Below are positions 25,476-34,368 of a DNA stretch of 41,032 nt, in pieces. The notes under the pieces were generated by a model, which was not told the DNA's origin, did not search any database, and saw only the letters and a program-made list of their open reading frames with translations. Origin of the DNA: CAYLNH01 sp964384625 (GTDB lineage: Bacteria > Verrucomicrobiota > Lentisphaeria > JABSQK01); assembly GCA_964384625.1 (NCBI GenBank), contig CAYLNH010000028.1, forward strand, positions 1 through 41,032, in the 5' to 3' direction. Numbering within the stretch: position 1 is the stretch's first letter; each line of letters opens with the position of its first letter. Made by a program: the position numbers and the translations under genes.

Positions 25476-26252
25476 ATGGCCTACAGAATCGGCTTGATCG
25501 GCATGATCAAAGAACAACTCGAACAGGACCTCTGGGGTACGCTTGAAGCGATGGCGAAGCTCGGCTACCAAGGCGTCGAGAGTTGCTCCGCGCTCGTCGC
25601 CGAGTCCAGGGACGAGACGAAAGACAACCGCAAAAAACTGAACGACCTCGGCCTGGAACTGGTCGCCTTGCCCTGCAGCCAGTACCAGGAGGACAACCTG
25701 GAAAGGGTCATCGAGAACGCGCAACTGCTCGGCGCCCAATATGTGGTGACCTACTGGTCCGGGCCGGAAAGCAAAGACGAAGCCCTCGCACTGGCCGAGC
25801 AGTTCGAACGCATGGCCGTCAAGTGCGAGAGCGAGGGGCTCACCTACCTCTATCACAATCACGAGCACGAGTTTTTGCCGAAGCACGGCGAGAAAGGGAA
25901 CGAGTGCATCCACGAGATCTACCTCGACAATACTGAGAAATTGAAGTTCCAGCTCGATGTTGCCTGGTGCCACTTCGGCGGGGTCGACCCGGTTGCGTAC
26001 CTCCGCCGCATCGGCGCGCGCGTCCCGGTGCTGCACGTCAAGGACCTTTGGGACGACCGTGTGCGCGGCCACTTCTGCGCGGTCGGCATGGGCAAGGTCA
26101 ACTGCTTCAGCGCCATCGAAGCAGCCGCCGCCAAAGGGACTGCATGGATGGTGGTCGAGCAGGACAAACCTGGGTTGCTGACGCACTACGAAAGCGCCAT
26201 GGCAAGCATCTTCAACCTTCGCGAGGCCGGCCTCCGCCAGCCCGCCCTCTAA
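25476..26252 (+). CDS. Sugar phosphate isomerase/epimerase family protein (TIM barrel)
   Basis: A 258-residue xylose-isomerase-like TIM-barrel protein (AP_endonuc_2 family). Metal-ligand segments are visible in order: an early ESCSALVAES region, YHNHEHEF near the middle, FQLDVAWCHFGGVD, LHVKD, and a C-terminal VEQD. Members isomerise, epimerise or dehydrate sugars and inositols (the IolE type is one example). GGAG lies before the ATG at 25476; a TTG at 25452 is in frame but less likely. It is followed 21 bases later by a Gfo/Idh/MocA oxidoreductase, the usual partner in sugar or inositol catabolism. A LacI-type palindrome precedes it. The exact substrate cannot be told. Confidence 0.9.
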   Translation: MAYRIGLIGMIKEQLEQDLWGTLEAMAKLGYQGVESCSALVAESRDETKDNRKKLNDLGLELVALPCSQYQEDNLERVIENAQLLGAQYVVTYWSGPESKDEALALAEQFERMAVKCESEGLTYLYHNHEHEFLPKHGEKGNECIHEIYLDNTEKLKFQLDVAWCHFGGVDPVAYLRRIGARVPVLHVKDLWDDRVRGHFCAVGMGKVNCFSAIEAAAAKGTAWMVVEQDKPGLLTHYESAMASIFNLREAGLRQPAL

Positions 26253-26273
26253 AGCCACAGAAGGGAAAGAACA

Positions 26274-27290
26274 ATGAGCAAGACATACAGAACCGGCATC
26301 ATCGGCTGCGGCAAACGCGGCCATGTCCACATCCCCGGCCTGAAGGCCGACGAACGTTGCGAAGTCGTTGCTGTTGCCGACGTCAGCCAGGAAGCTGCCG
26401 AAGCGATGCGCGACGAGTTCGACTCACATCCAGCGGTCTACACCGACCACCTGGAGATGCTGAAGAACGAAGATATCGACTTCATCGTGGCCTGTCTGTG
26501 GACGCCGCTGCACCTCCCGGTGTTCAAGGACTGCGTGGAGGCCGGTATCAAGTTTGTGCATTCCGAAAAACCGATGGCGCCGACTTATGGCGAGTGCATC
26601 GCGATGGCCGAGTTGGCTGAGAGCAGCGGTACGCAGCTGACGTTCTCGCATCAACGCCGCTACTGCAAGGGCAATCGCGCCGTCCGCCAGATGATCGCGG
26701 ACGGCCTGTTCGGCGATATCAAGCGACTGGACCTCTACTCCCCACCGAATCTGCTGGACTGCGGCACGCACACGTTTGATCAGGCCATGTCCTTTATGGA
26801 CGAGACGCCGGCCAAGTGGGTGCATGGCGCCGTCGACACCACAGACATGGTGGACTGGTTCAACGTCAAAGCCGAAGGCATGTTCACCGGACTCGTCTAC
26901 TTCGAGAACGGCGTGCGCGCTCCGGTCCAGATCGGCGGTCCCGACAAGGACCTCCATACCGGCGTCCGCGTCATCGGCGACAAGGGTTTCATCGAGGTCC
27001 AGTGGGACGGCCAGTGCGACCACGGCGTCATCTACAGCGATCCCGAATGGAAGCCGCCGACCTTCGAGCGCGATGGGGAAGCAACGATGATCGCGATGAT
27101 GAAGGACATCTTCGACTGTGCCGAGACCGGCAAGCAAGCTGACGTCGACTATCGCAAGGCCCGGCGCGCCGCCGATATCATCTTCGCGTTCTACGAGTCG
27201 GTACGTCAGCACAAACGCATCGAGCTGCCGACCACAATCCGGGACAACCCATTCCTGGCCATGCTCGAGGACGGCCGCTTCAAAGATTGA
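26274..27290 (+). CDS. Gfo/Idh/MocA-family oxidoreductase
   Basis: A 338-residue NAD(P)-dependent oxidoreductase. The Rossmann nucleotide-binding motif is GIIGCGKRGHVH near the N-terminus, and the family lysine appears in HSEKPMAPT (about residue 100). The C-terminal alpha/beta domain includes CGTHTFDQAMSF, which carries the usual catalytic His-Asp region. The length is typical. AAGGGAAAG precedes the ATG. It is co-transcribed with the isomerase upstream; together they suggest stepwise oxidation and isomerisation of a sugar or inositol. The 226-bp region after it holds no gene, only a short repeat of ATCGAGCGG and the promoter of the regulator. Confidence 0.93.
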   Translation: MSKTYRTGIIGCGKRGHVHIPGLKADERCEVVAVADVSQEAAEAMRDEFDSHPAVYTDHLEMLKNEDIDFIVACLWTPLHLPVFKDCVEAGIKFVHSEKPMAPTYGECIAMAELAESSGTQLTFSHQRRYCKGNRAVRQMIADGLFGDIKRLDLYSPPNLLDCGTHTFDQAMSFMDETPAKWVHGAVDTTDMVDWFNVKAEGMFTGLVYFENGVRAPVQIGGPDKDLHTGVRVIGDKGFIEVQWDGQCDHGVIYSDPEWKPPTFERDGEATMIAMMKDIFDCAETGKQADVDYRKARRAADIIFAFYESVRQHKRIELPTTIRDNPFLAMLEDGRFKD

Positions 27291-27452
27291 TTGCGCCGAT
27301 CGAGCGGATCGAGCGGATTGGCGCCGGCACGATGACACGATGACTCCATGACCCGACATCTCCACCGGGCAATTCCCCGCGTCATCCCCTCGTCGCGATT
27401 CGTTCCGCCGCCCTCAGACCGTAAATTCCCCGGATCCAACGGAACCTTTCCC

Positions 27453-27504
27453 TTGACAGGCGGTCTTATCTGGTATAGCTTTTGGTATACTTCCCAATAA
27501 GACC
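27453..27504 (+). promoter_or_regulatory. Promoter and putative operator of the GntR/LacI-type regulator
   Basis: A consensus -35 TTGACA (27453-27458) is followed by -10-like TATAGC (27474-27479) or TATACT (27486-27491). The region is wrapped in an inverted repeat GGTCTTAT (27462-27469) / ATAAGACC (27497-27504). Inside it TGGTATA occurs twice, 12 bases apart (27471, 27483). GGTATAC-type sites are usual for GntR-family proteins, so the downstream regulator may control itself here. Confidence 0.45.
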
Positions 27505-27516
27505 ATAAGACATGCC

Positions 27517-28674
27517 ATGACGAACAGCGCGAAAAAGACGAACAACGGCCACGGCGGCAGTGAGGGCATCGTCAGCTTTATCAAGCACGAGATTCGCGAC
27601 GGCAAGTTGCGCAGCGGCGATCCGATGCCGTCCGAACGGAAGATGGCGGATCAATTCCAGGTTGCCCGGGATACGGTGCGCCGCGCTTACCAGGAACTCG
27701 CCCGACAGGGCTGCATCCTGATGAACGGCCGGTCCCGCCGGACGGTGGCAGCCATGCAGCCCTCGCCGCACTCGCTGCTGCAGAACACCTTTGCTGTTCT
27801 CGGTTCGTCCGTGTTCAACCCGGAATGGCTGGAGCGGATCGACGCCGAAGATCACTATGTCTTGGCCAACGCGGCACACCATATCGAGCAGCAGGGCTTC
27901 CACGTCATCTTCGTCAACGCCCAGACCCTGCTGCAGCACGGCGTCGATTCAATTCTGTCCGCCCGCCCCCGCGGCGTGTTGCTGGCCACCCCGCTTTTGC
28001 GGATGAACGAAATCCGCAATCTGGTGCAGACGCTGAAGGACACCGACAGCGGCGTTGTCATCTACGGCGACGAAGAGATCGATGTGGCCGGCGACCGGCT
28101 GTACTCCGATCATGTCAGCGGGGCCCGGCAGTTGACTGCCTGGCTGCTGCAACAGAAATGCCGGCGCATCCTGCCGGTGGTTCCGGGCGCGAGAATGCAG
28201 GGCTTTATGGAACGACGGATCCAGGGATATGCAAAAGCCATGAAGACGGCCCGCCGCAAAGCCATGGACCCGCTGTTGATCTCCGCCCTGGATCATGATG
28301 CGCGCGTCGACTGGCCGTTCGACGAACAGGTCAGGATCGCCACCGGCTATCTGGCGCCCTACCTGACCTGCGACAAGCCCGTTGATGCCTTGATGGCCGT
28401 CAATGATCCGGACGCCTACCTGCTTGCCGCCGCCTGCCGCGCCTTGGGATTGACCCCCAACAAGGAGGTCCTGATTGTCGGCTACGACAATTCCGGCAGC
28501 CGCGCCGGCGAGCGCGAGTGGGAGAGCCAGGGACCGGCGGCAACGGTTGACAAATGCAACAGCTGTCTGGCCGCCGAGGTGGCCAAACTCGCGTTGGCGC
28601 GGGCCCGTCGAGAGCTTCCCGATGACCCGCAGGAGGTCGTCCTGAAACCGAAGCTCATCGTGCTGAACAAGTGA
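27517..28674 (+). CDS. GntR-type transcriptional regulator with LacI-type sensor domain
   Basis: A 385-residue hybrid regulator. A GntR winged helix (about 15-80: PSERKMADQFQVARDTVRRAYQ, the recognition region) is fused to a periplasmic-binding-protein-like effector domain (about 90-375, including VLIVGYDNSG near the end), as in AraR. Such proteins repress or activate carbohydrate genes in response to a sugar ligand. The gene has its own promoter with nested repeats. Its stop overlaps a GTG of the following frame, and the large glycosidase-like gene begins 33 bases later, so that gene is the most likely target. Confidence 0.9.
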   Translation: MTNSAKKTNNGHGGSEGIVSFIKHEIRDGKLRSGDPMPSERKMADQFQVARDTVRRAYQELARQGCILMNGRSRRTVAAMQPSPHSLLQNTFAVLGSSVFNPEWLERIDAEDHYVLANAAHHIEQQGFHVIFVNAQTLLQHGVDSILSARPRGVLLATPLLRMNEIRNLVQTLKDTDSGVVIYGDEEIDVAGDRLYSDHVSGARQLTAWLLQQKCRRILPVVPGARMQGFMERRIQGYAKAMKTARRKAMDPLLISALDHDARVDWPFDEQVRIATGYLAPYLTCDKPVDALMAVNDPDAYLLAAACRALGLTPNKEVLIVGYDNSGSRAGEREWESQGPAATVDKCNSCLAAEVAKLALARARRELPDDPQEVVLKPKLIVLNK

Positions 28675-28706
28675 AGAATTTCTGGGGAAGAAAGGTAAAG
28701 AAAGAA

Positions 28707-31700
28707 ATGAACATACTCCGCCCGCTCCAGTTCATCATCCTCGGCCTCGCCGTTCTCCTGCCCGCAAGTGCGTTGGATTCGTTCCGCCCGAGAACCAACG
28801 ACGCCCGCAAGGTCGACCTGACCGGATCCTGGCTGTTCAAACTTGATCCCGGCAGCAAAGAGGGGGTCGGCCGGAAAGAGAACTGGCAGGCGACCGACTA
28901 TGACGACAGTCAGTGGCAGACCATCAAAGTCGGCGCCTCCTGGGAATCGCAGGGACACAACTACAACGGTATCGCCTGGTATCGCCAGCGCGTATTTCTG
29001 CCGAAGGCCTGGGCAGGCCAGACGCTGTCGATCGACCTGGGCAAACCCGACGATCGCGGCACGGTGTGGATCAACGGCAGGCAAGTGGCGGAAGTGAAAA
29101 AATACGGGCCGCATTTCAGTTTCGTGCTGACCGGCGAGCCGTTGAAGTTCGGCGCCGAGAATGTCATCGCCATCCGCATTGCGGACTGGTACAAAGGCGG
29201 CGGCCTGGGTTCCGGAAAGTTTGCCGTCGAACGCTTTCTACCATTCAAGGCAGAGAACGACAAGGCACGAACCATCAGCCTGAACGGCGCCTGGCGTTTT
29301 CAGACGGACTCGGCCAATCGCGAAGGCGTCGGCCTCGAGCAGAAGTGGATGGCGCCTGAGTTCGACGACCGCAAGTGGAATATTATCCGCGTCGGCCAGT
29401 CCTGGGAACGACAGGGCTACAACTACAACGGGGTCGCCTGGTATCGGCAGCGCGTCATTCTGCCCAAGGCCTGGGAAGGCCAGTCGTTGGCGTTCCGTCT
29501 CGGCCGGCCGGACGACAAAGGCGTGGTGTGGGTGAACGGCGTGCAGGTTGCGGAAGTGAAGAAATACGGCCCACACTTCAACTTTGTCCTGACCGGCGCC
29601 CCGCTGAAGTACGGCGAGGAGAATGTCATCGCGGTGCGGCTGTCCGACTGGTACATGTACGGCGGACTCAATGCCGGCAGTTTCGATATCGAACGTTTGC
29701 TGCCGTTTGCCCATCGCGCCGAACAGGCGGAAGCCAAGCCGAAGCTGAAGCTCAGTGTCACCGACAGTCTGAAAGACGACATCCTGTCCGACACCCGCTG
29801 GGAGTATGGCTGGCGCGACGCCGGCACCAGCGATACACGCCCGAAGATGAGCGCCGCCCGCAAGGCGTTCCGCGGCGAAGACGCAGTCGCGATGAACGTC
29901 TGGTATCCGAATTCCAGCGGCGAGTTTGTCGACTACACGTTAAAGCCGGACGAGAACGGTTCAGTCTGGCGCGAACGCGGCGACCGCTATTTGTCGTTCT
30001 GGTATAAGACCACCGACACCGAAGGCGAGATCCAGGTACGCATTAACAAGGGCAAGAGCCGGTGGAAATCCCGCGGCGTCATCGTCTACGGCGCCCGCGT
30101 GTTCGTCAAGCCCGGCGACTGGACCCAGGTGATCCTGCCGTTCTCGACCTTTCATGGCCGCGGCAAACCCCTGACCGACACAGCTGGACTCGACACGATC
30201 TCGCTCGGCTATCGCAATCACGAGTTGCAACGGCCCGGCACCATTCTGTTCGCCAACTTCGAAGTGGGCTCGTTCGCCATCGACCCCGCCGGACAGCCGA
30301 TTTCGTTGGACGGCCTCTGGCGGTTTAAACTTGACGACCATCGCCCCGACGGCACGCCGCGCGACATGAAGGACGAGACCGACAAGGCCGGTTACGGCGT
30401 GCGGCTCGGCTGGCACAAGCCGGAGTTCGACGACGCGAAATGGGGCGTCATCCGCACCGGCAGCGACTGGGAAAGCCAGGGCTACAACTATAACGGTCCG
30501 GCCTGGTATCGCCAGCAGGTGATGATTCCCGCCGACTGGAGCGGTCGCGACCTGATCCTGAAACTCGGGCAGCCTGATGACCGCGGCGAGATCTACTGGA
30601 ACGGCGAGATGGTGCAGGAGATCAAGAGCTACGGCCCCTACTTCCACGTCCGCCTGAAGCCGGAACAGATCAAGTACGGCGCCCTCAACACCATGGCGGT
30701 GCGCATCGTCGACTGGTACGTCAAAGGCGGCATGACCAAGAGCCCGTTCACCATTGGCCCGGAAGTCGACCAGATCCTGATCCGCGAAAAGGGCAAGCCG
30801 GACACCACAACAGCGCTGGACAATTTCGAGATGGGGCCGCGGCCCGGGAAAGACCTGGAAGTGGTGATCCGCCTGTATGGCCGGTTGTCGGCAGAGGAAG
30901 ACCTGGTTGTTGACTACCGGCTGACCGAGTGTTTCCATCGCAGTATCAAGGACGGCACGATTCCTTTGACCCGGCTGGAGAACGGCGATCTGCAAGGCGT
31001 CATCACCCTGACGCCGGACGAGGCGCGGATGATGTACTACGGCGAGTGGATCAGCACAAGGGGACTGCTGCGTAGTCCCGCCAAGGGCCCCATCTTCGCC
31101 TTCAGCCGATCGCGTGAAAAGCTGCAGTACGAAGAGCGCGACAGACTCGCCCTGCCCGTTCTCCCGGAAACCTACGAGGACACACCGTACGGCAAACTGA
31201 AACTGATCGACGTGATCGACTGCAGTGTCGATCCGGACAAAGACCCGCACCCCTACAAAGAAGGCGGGATCCGCGACGGCTGGGTCGGGCGCCGCGCCTA
31301 CGCCACCTGGAAACGCGGCATCACGATTAAGGAACACAAAGGCCGGAAATACCGGGAAGCAAACAACAACGAACACTTTCTCTATCGCGTCGGCCGCGGC
31401 AAGCTGAAACCGCATCAGGCCTACCTGTTGCGCGTCCTCTACCCGGACAACGCCATCCGCTATCAGGCGATGCACATCAAAGCCGGCCGCAACTATCAGG
31501 GCACGGGGTTCCGCTCCGGTGCCGGCGCGGATGATCCCTGGGTGCACTATCCGCAGACCGGCGAGTGGCAATGGTACGACCACATTGTGATGAACGACTG
31601 GGTCACGTATGGCTACCAAGGCGCGCGCCGGGTGTCCAGCGAGAACGGTTTCTGGGTCGCCTTCTACGACGTCGGCCGTTGCTATGCCGCCGGCTATGAT

Positions 31701-33308
31701 GTCGGCCCGGCGGCCGCCGAAATCCGCTTGTATGAAATCGAGCAGGTCGAGCAACACTACCCGGTGATCCGCAAGCCGGACGGCCTGCCGCAGCGCATTC
31801 TGATGTCGGACTGGGAACGTTTGCCGGATCGCGTGCCGTACGACATGGCGCGCAGCGCGAAGTTTCTCGGTCTCAACGCCGTGGGCCAGGTCTTCCTCAA
31901 GTGGGGCGGCGGCTGCTACTTCGACGCCCCCGCGAGCGGCTACGGCGCCCCGAGTCCGAGCAAATGGAACAGCGCCAAACACAGTGCCGAGCCAGGGGAG
32001 CCGCGCGACAATGCGCAAGTCTACAACGAGTACCTGGCAGCGACGAAGAAAGCCGGCATGTCGATCATCCCGCGCATGGAATACGGCGGCGGCCCGAAGC
32101 TGCCGAAGGAAGCGCGCGTCGTCGGACCCGACGGCAAGATCGATCGCTGCGGCCGCTACTGCAGTTGGGGCGCCAATCTCCTGCACCCCGCCACCTGGAA
32201 GGAAATGGAGTGGCTGCTCGACGACATGATCGGCAACAAGATCAAAGAGAACCCGCATATCATCGGGCTGCTCTATCGCATGCGCCAGGACCGCATGAAA
32301 TGCAGCTACGGCAAACGCGACGTCGAACTGTTCTGCAAAGAAACCGGCAGGCAGATGCCCAAGGGGGACGCAAAAGCGATCGCGCAGTGGGCCGCAAAGA
32401 CCATGAAAAAGGAGTACGATCTCTGGTGGCAGGGCAAGCACCGAGATTTTCTCATTCGCATCCGCGACAAACTCAAAAGCTATCGCCCGGACCTGCGACT
32501 GTTCTACTACAACTGGGACCCCGACGGCTGGAATCTCGGCGGCTATCGCAATACGCCCAAAGACTGGTCCGACTACTACAACGTCAACCGCGCCCGGGAC
32601 TGGTACCAGCGCGTTGTCCGCGCCAACCAGAAGAAGTATGCCGACGCCGACTACCTGAAGATGGCGACCTCATTCAAGGAGGTCCATTGGAATCTCAACA
32701 CGTCACTCTACAAAGACGTCAAGGACATTCACCTGTTCGCCCCCGTGCACTGGCGCTATCTCGCCGACAACCCGACCTACCTGAACTACTTTCGCACCGG
32801 CAGCGGCATGGCCATGTGCAATATGTTCAATTACGAAGAGAAAGTCCGGACAAACATACAGAACGACAACTTCCAGACCAGCGAAATGACGCCCGCCGGG
32901 AAAGACTTCGCCATGGCCGAGGAGATCCTTGCCTGCTTCCACGTAGACCCGAATGTAATTACCTGGACAACGTACACCTATGGTCGCGGCTTTGCCGATG
33001 TACATCGCCGCTTTGCCCAGGCCTTCCTCGCCCTGCCGGACATGCGCGGAAAAATTGTCAGCGACGCAACGGCTCCGGTTGACGACGATGTTCGCGTGCG
33101 TACGTACGACACGAAGAACGGCGTCTATGTCGGCGTGGTCAGCAAGAAGATGCGCGCCGCTGATTTCACGGTCTCCGTCCCGGCAACCGGGACGACCATT
33201 GTCAACTTGGTCACCGGCACTGAAACGCCAGTGGAAGCAAAGGATGGCAAGATCTCCTTTGTGGTAAAATCCAACGCCATGGAACTGAACAGCTTTCTGG
33301 TGGAATAG
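28707..33308 (+). CDS. Large secreted glycosidase-like protein with three GH2-type sugar-binding modules
   Basis: A 1533-residue exported protein (signal peptide MNILRPLQ...LLPASA). Residues about 37-178, 191-333 and 532-687 are three copies of a jelly-roll module as found at the N-terminus of GH2 beta-galactosidases: L-x-G-x-W-x-F, then D-x-x-W, YNG-x-A-WYR, GxPDDxG and VxWxNG/YWNG. A carbohydrate-binding-like insert lies at about 365-525. A beta-rich stretch (about 705-1025) leads to a barrel-like C-terminus with ILMSDWERLPDR, SIIPRMEY, HIIGLLY and LRLFYYNWDPDG. The catalytic family is not recognised. A GTG at 28671 opens the frame earlier, but the ATG at 28707 gives the proper signal peptide. 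It probably degrades a polysaccharide under control of the upstream regulator. Confidence 0.8.
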   Translation: MNILRPLQFIILGLAVLLPASALDSFRPRTNDARKVDLTGSWLFKLDPGSKEGVGRKENWQATDYDDSQWQTIKVGASWESQGHNYNGIAWYRQRVFLPKAWAGQTLSIDLGKPDDRGTVWINGRQVAEVKKYGPHFSFVLTGEPLKFGAENVIAIRIADWYKGGGLGSGKFAVERFLPFKAENDKARTISLNGAWRFQTDSANREGVGLEQKWMAPEFDDRKWNIIRVGQSWERQGYNYNGVAWYRQRVILPKAWEGQSLAFRLGRPDDKGVVWVNGVQVAEVKKYGPHFNFVLTGAPLKYGEENVIAVRLSDWYMYGGLNAGSFDIERLLPFAHRAEQAEAKPKLKLSVTDSLKDDILSDTRWEYGWRDAGTSDTRPKMSAARKAFRGEDAVAMNVWYPNSSGEFVDYTLKPDENGSVWRERGDRYLSFWYKTTDTEGEIQVRINKGKSRWKSRGVIVYGARVFVKPGDWTQVILPFSTFHGRGKPLTDTAGLDTISLGYRNHELQRPGTILFANFEVGSFAIDPAGQPISLDGLWRFKLDDHRPDGTPRDMKDETDKAGYGVRLGWHKPEFDDAKWGVIRTGSDWESQGYNYNGPAWYRQQVMIPADWSGRDLILKLGQPDDRGEIYWNGEMVQEIKSYGPYFHVRLKPEQIKYGALNTMAVRIVDWYVKGGMTKSPFTIGPEVDQILIREKGKPDTTTALDNFEMGPRPGKDLEVVIRLYGRLSAEEDLVVDYRLTECFHRSIKDGTIPLTRLENGDLQGVITLTPDEARMMYYGEWISTRGLLRSPAKGPIFAFSRSREKLQYEERDRLALPVLPETYEDTPYGKLKLIDVIDCSVDPDKDPHPYKEGGIRDGWVGRRAYATWKRGITIKEHKGRKYREANNNEHFLYRVGRGKLKPHQAYLLRVLYPDNAIRYQAMHIKAGRNYQGTGFRSGAGADDPWVHYPQTGEWQWYDHIVMNDWVTYGYQGARRVSSENGFWVAFYDVGRCYAAGYDVGPAAAEIRLYEIEQVEQHYPVIRKPDGLPQRILMSDWERLPDRVPYDMARSAKFLGLNAVGQVFLKWGGGCYFDAPASGYGAPSPSKWNSAKHSAEPGEPRDNAQVYNEYLAATKKAGMSIIPRMEYGGGPKLPKEARVVGPDGKIDRCGRYCSWGANLLHPATWKEMEWLLDDMIGNKIKENPHIIGLLYRMRQDRMKCSYGKRDVELFCKETGRQMPKGDAKAIAQWAAKTMKKEYDLWWQGKHRDFLIRIRDKLKSYRPDLRLFYYNWDPDGWNLGGYRNTPKDWSDYYNVNRARDWYQRVVRANQKKYADADYLKMATSFKEVHWNLNTSLYKDVKDIHLFAPVHWRYLADNPTYLNYFRTGSGMAMCNMFNYEEKVRTNIQNDNFQTSEMTPAGKDFAMAEEILACFHVDPNVITWTTYTYGRGFADVHRRFAQAFLALPDMRGKIVSDATAPVDDDVRVRTYDTKNGVYVGVVSKKMRAADFTVSVPATGTTIVNLVTGTETPVEAKDGKISFVVKSNAMELNSFLVE
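28815..29240 (+). repeat. GH2-type module, copy 1
   Basis: First of three in-gene copies. It is closely similar to copy 2 at DNA level, for example around TACAACTACAACGG and CTGGTATCG, which points to fairly recent duplication. Confidence 0.75.
29277..29705 (+). repeat. GH2-type module, copy 2
   Basis: Directly follows copy 1 with a short linker. The encoded blocks GYNYNGVAWYRQRV and VAEVKKYGPHF match copy 1 almost exactly. Confidence 0.75.
30301..30765 (+). repeat. GH2-type module, copy 3
   Basis: Separated from copy 2 by a carbohydrate-binding-like insert and more diverged. It keeps GYNYNGPAWYRQQV and KSYGPYF, and gains a short acidic insertion (DMKDETDKAGYG) near its start. Confidence 0.7.
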
Positions 33309-33346
33309 CTTGAAAATGCGAACACGGAATTACTAAAATCAATGGT

Positions 33347-33376
33347 GTCCGGCGTCGCTCACCAGCGACGCCGGAC
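33347..33376 (+). terminator. Strong intercistronic hairpin
   Basis: A perfect 13-bp stem (GTCCGGCGTCGCT with its inverse) closes a CACC loop, 38 bases after the large glycosidase-like gene and 34 before the pseudopilin gene. There is no U-run. It may terminate transcription with help from Rho, or be a REP-type palindrome. Confidence 0.55.
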
Positions 33377-33410
33377 CGTAAACCTTCCGACCCCGCTCTA
33401 AGGTAATCAC

Positions 33411-34268
33411 ATGAGAACCAAGCAGGAGTCTTGTACATTGACTGAACTCGTGACCTGCCGCGGCGTGGCCCCGCCTTCGCTGGAAGTCGCGGCGAAGCGC
33501 TCAACAGCGTTCACGCTGATTGAGCTCCTAGTTGTGATTGCCATCATCTCGATTCTGGCGGCGCTGCTGCTCCCCGTTTTGTCGCAGGCCAAGACCAAGG
33601 CAAAAATGGTTCTGTGCGTCAACAACCTGCGACAGATCGGGTTAATGACCAACATGTATGCCGGCGACCACAACGACTATTATCCGCATCGCGGCGGCAC
33701 ACGCTTCCGCTGGCCGCGGGCACTGTCCAACGCGTACGGCGGCAACGACCGCCCCGCCATCCGGCCGTACGGCGAACTGAACGCCTTGTTCAACTGCCCG
33801 TTGGCGCCGGCGCCAATCGATTACGAACAGAACTTCGATTCGATCTACTGCAGCTACTCCATGTTCTGGAGTTTCTCGTTCAACGTCTTCGAAGACGGCG
33901 GCGACCGCAGCATTCGTTACATGAAGAAAGTCGGCGACCGCCAGATCGTGAAGGGCACCGAATGGGACGGCATGGAATTCAGCGTTCTGGCTGCCGACTT
34001 TCTGCGGCACGGTACCGACGGCGTCAGCTACGCATCGCACTCGTGGCCGGGCGCCGACCGCCACGTCAACATCGACAGTAACGATTTGAGCAGTCTCTGG
34101 ATGGGACCGCATCCCATTGGTGCCGTCGATGTGAACTTCCTCGATGACGACGGCTCCGTACACTGTATCTACGGCATTGAGTGGACGGATCCCCGGGTCG
34201 TCAACGTGCCGCGCATGAACTACCGCTGGAACTGGCCGGATCGCTACCTGCAGTTGCCGCCGGATTAG
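33411..34268 (+). CDS. Prepilin-type N-terminal cleavage/methylation domain protein
   Basis: A 285-residue pseudopilin-like protein. A long leader of about 34 residues ends in KRSTA, then the class III signal FTLIELLVVIAIISILAALL with the conserved Glu at mature position 5. The cleavage site is A-F rather than the usual G-F. The rest resembles the abundant PVC pseudopilin-like secreted proteins: NNLRQIG after the helix, and a closing VDVNFLDDDGSVH block in the place of their H-X9-DG motif. AAGGT lies six bases before the ATG. In Lentisphaerota these genes are often interspersed among glycosidase genes. Their role in pilus-like structures or polysaccharide capture is unproven. Confidence 0.88.
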   Translation: MRTKQESCTLTELVTCRGVAPPSLEVAAKRSTAFTLIELLVVIAIISILAALLLPVLSQAKTKAKMVLCVNNLRQIGLMTNMYAGDHNDYYPHRGGTRFRWPRALSNAYGGNDRPAIRPYGELNALFNCPLAPAPIDYEQNFDSIYCSYSMFWSFSFNVFEDGGDRSIRYMKKVGDRQIVKGTEWDGMEFSVLAADFLRHGTDGVSYASHSWPGADRHVNIDSNDLSSLWMGPHPIGAVDVNFLDDDGSVHCIYGIEWTDPRVVNVPRMNYRWNWPDRYLQLPPD

Positions 34269-34339
34269 GCGGCCCAACCCGAACCTTCACAACGAGCGGG
34301 AGTTCGCCCCCTGCGGGGACGCATCAGGACACGATCCGA

Positions 34340-34368
34340 TCCCCGGGTTCCCGTTGGTCACCCGGGGC
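34340..34368 (+). repeat. REP-like palindrome, forward orientation
   Basis: CCCCGGGTTCC...GGTCACCCGGGGCT forms a hairpin with CCCGGG arms. The same motif, inverted, is present in each unit of the adjacent tandem array (for example 34409-34439), giving the inverted-pair layout of REPINs. Confidence 0.6.

Noticed and set aside
29961..32441. 826-codon minus-strand frame inside the large glycosidase-like gene
   Set aside because: No domain is recognisable, while the plus strand has a continuous 1533-residue protein with clear modules.
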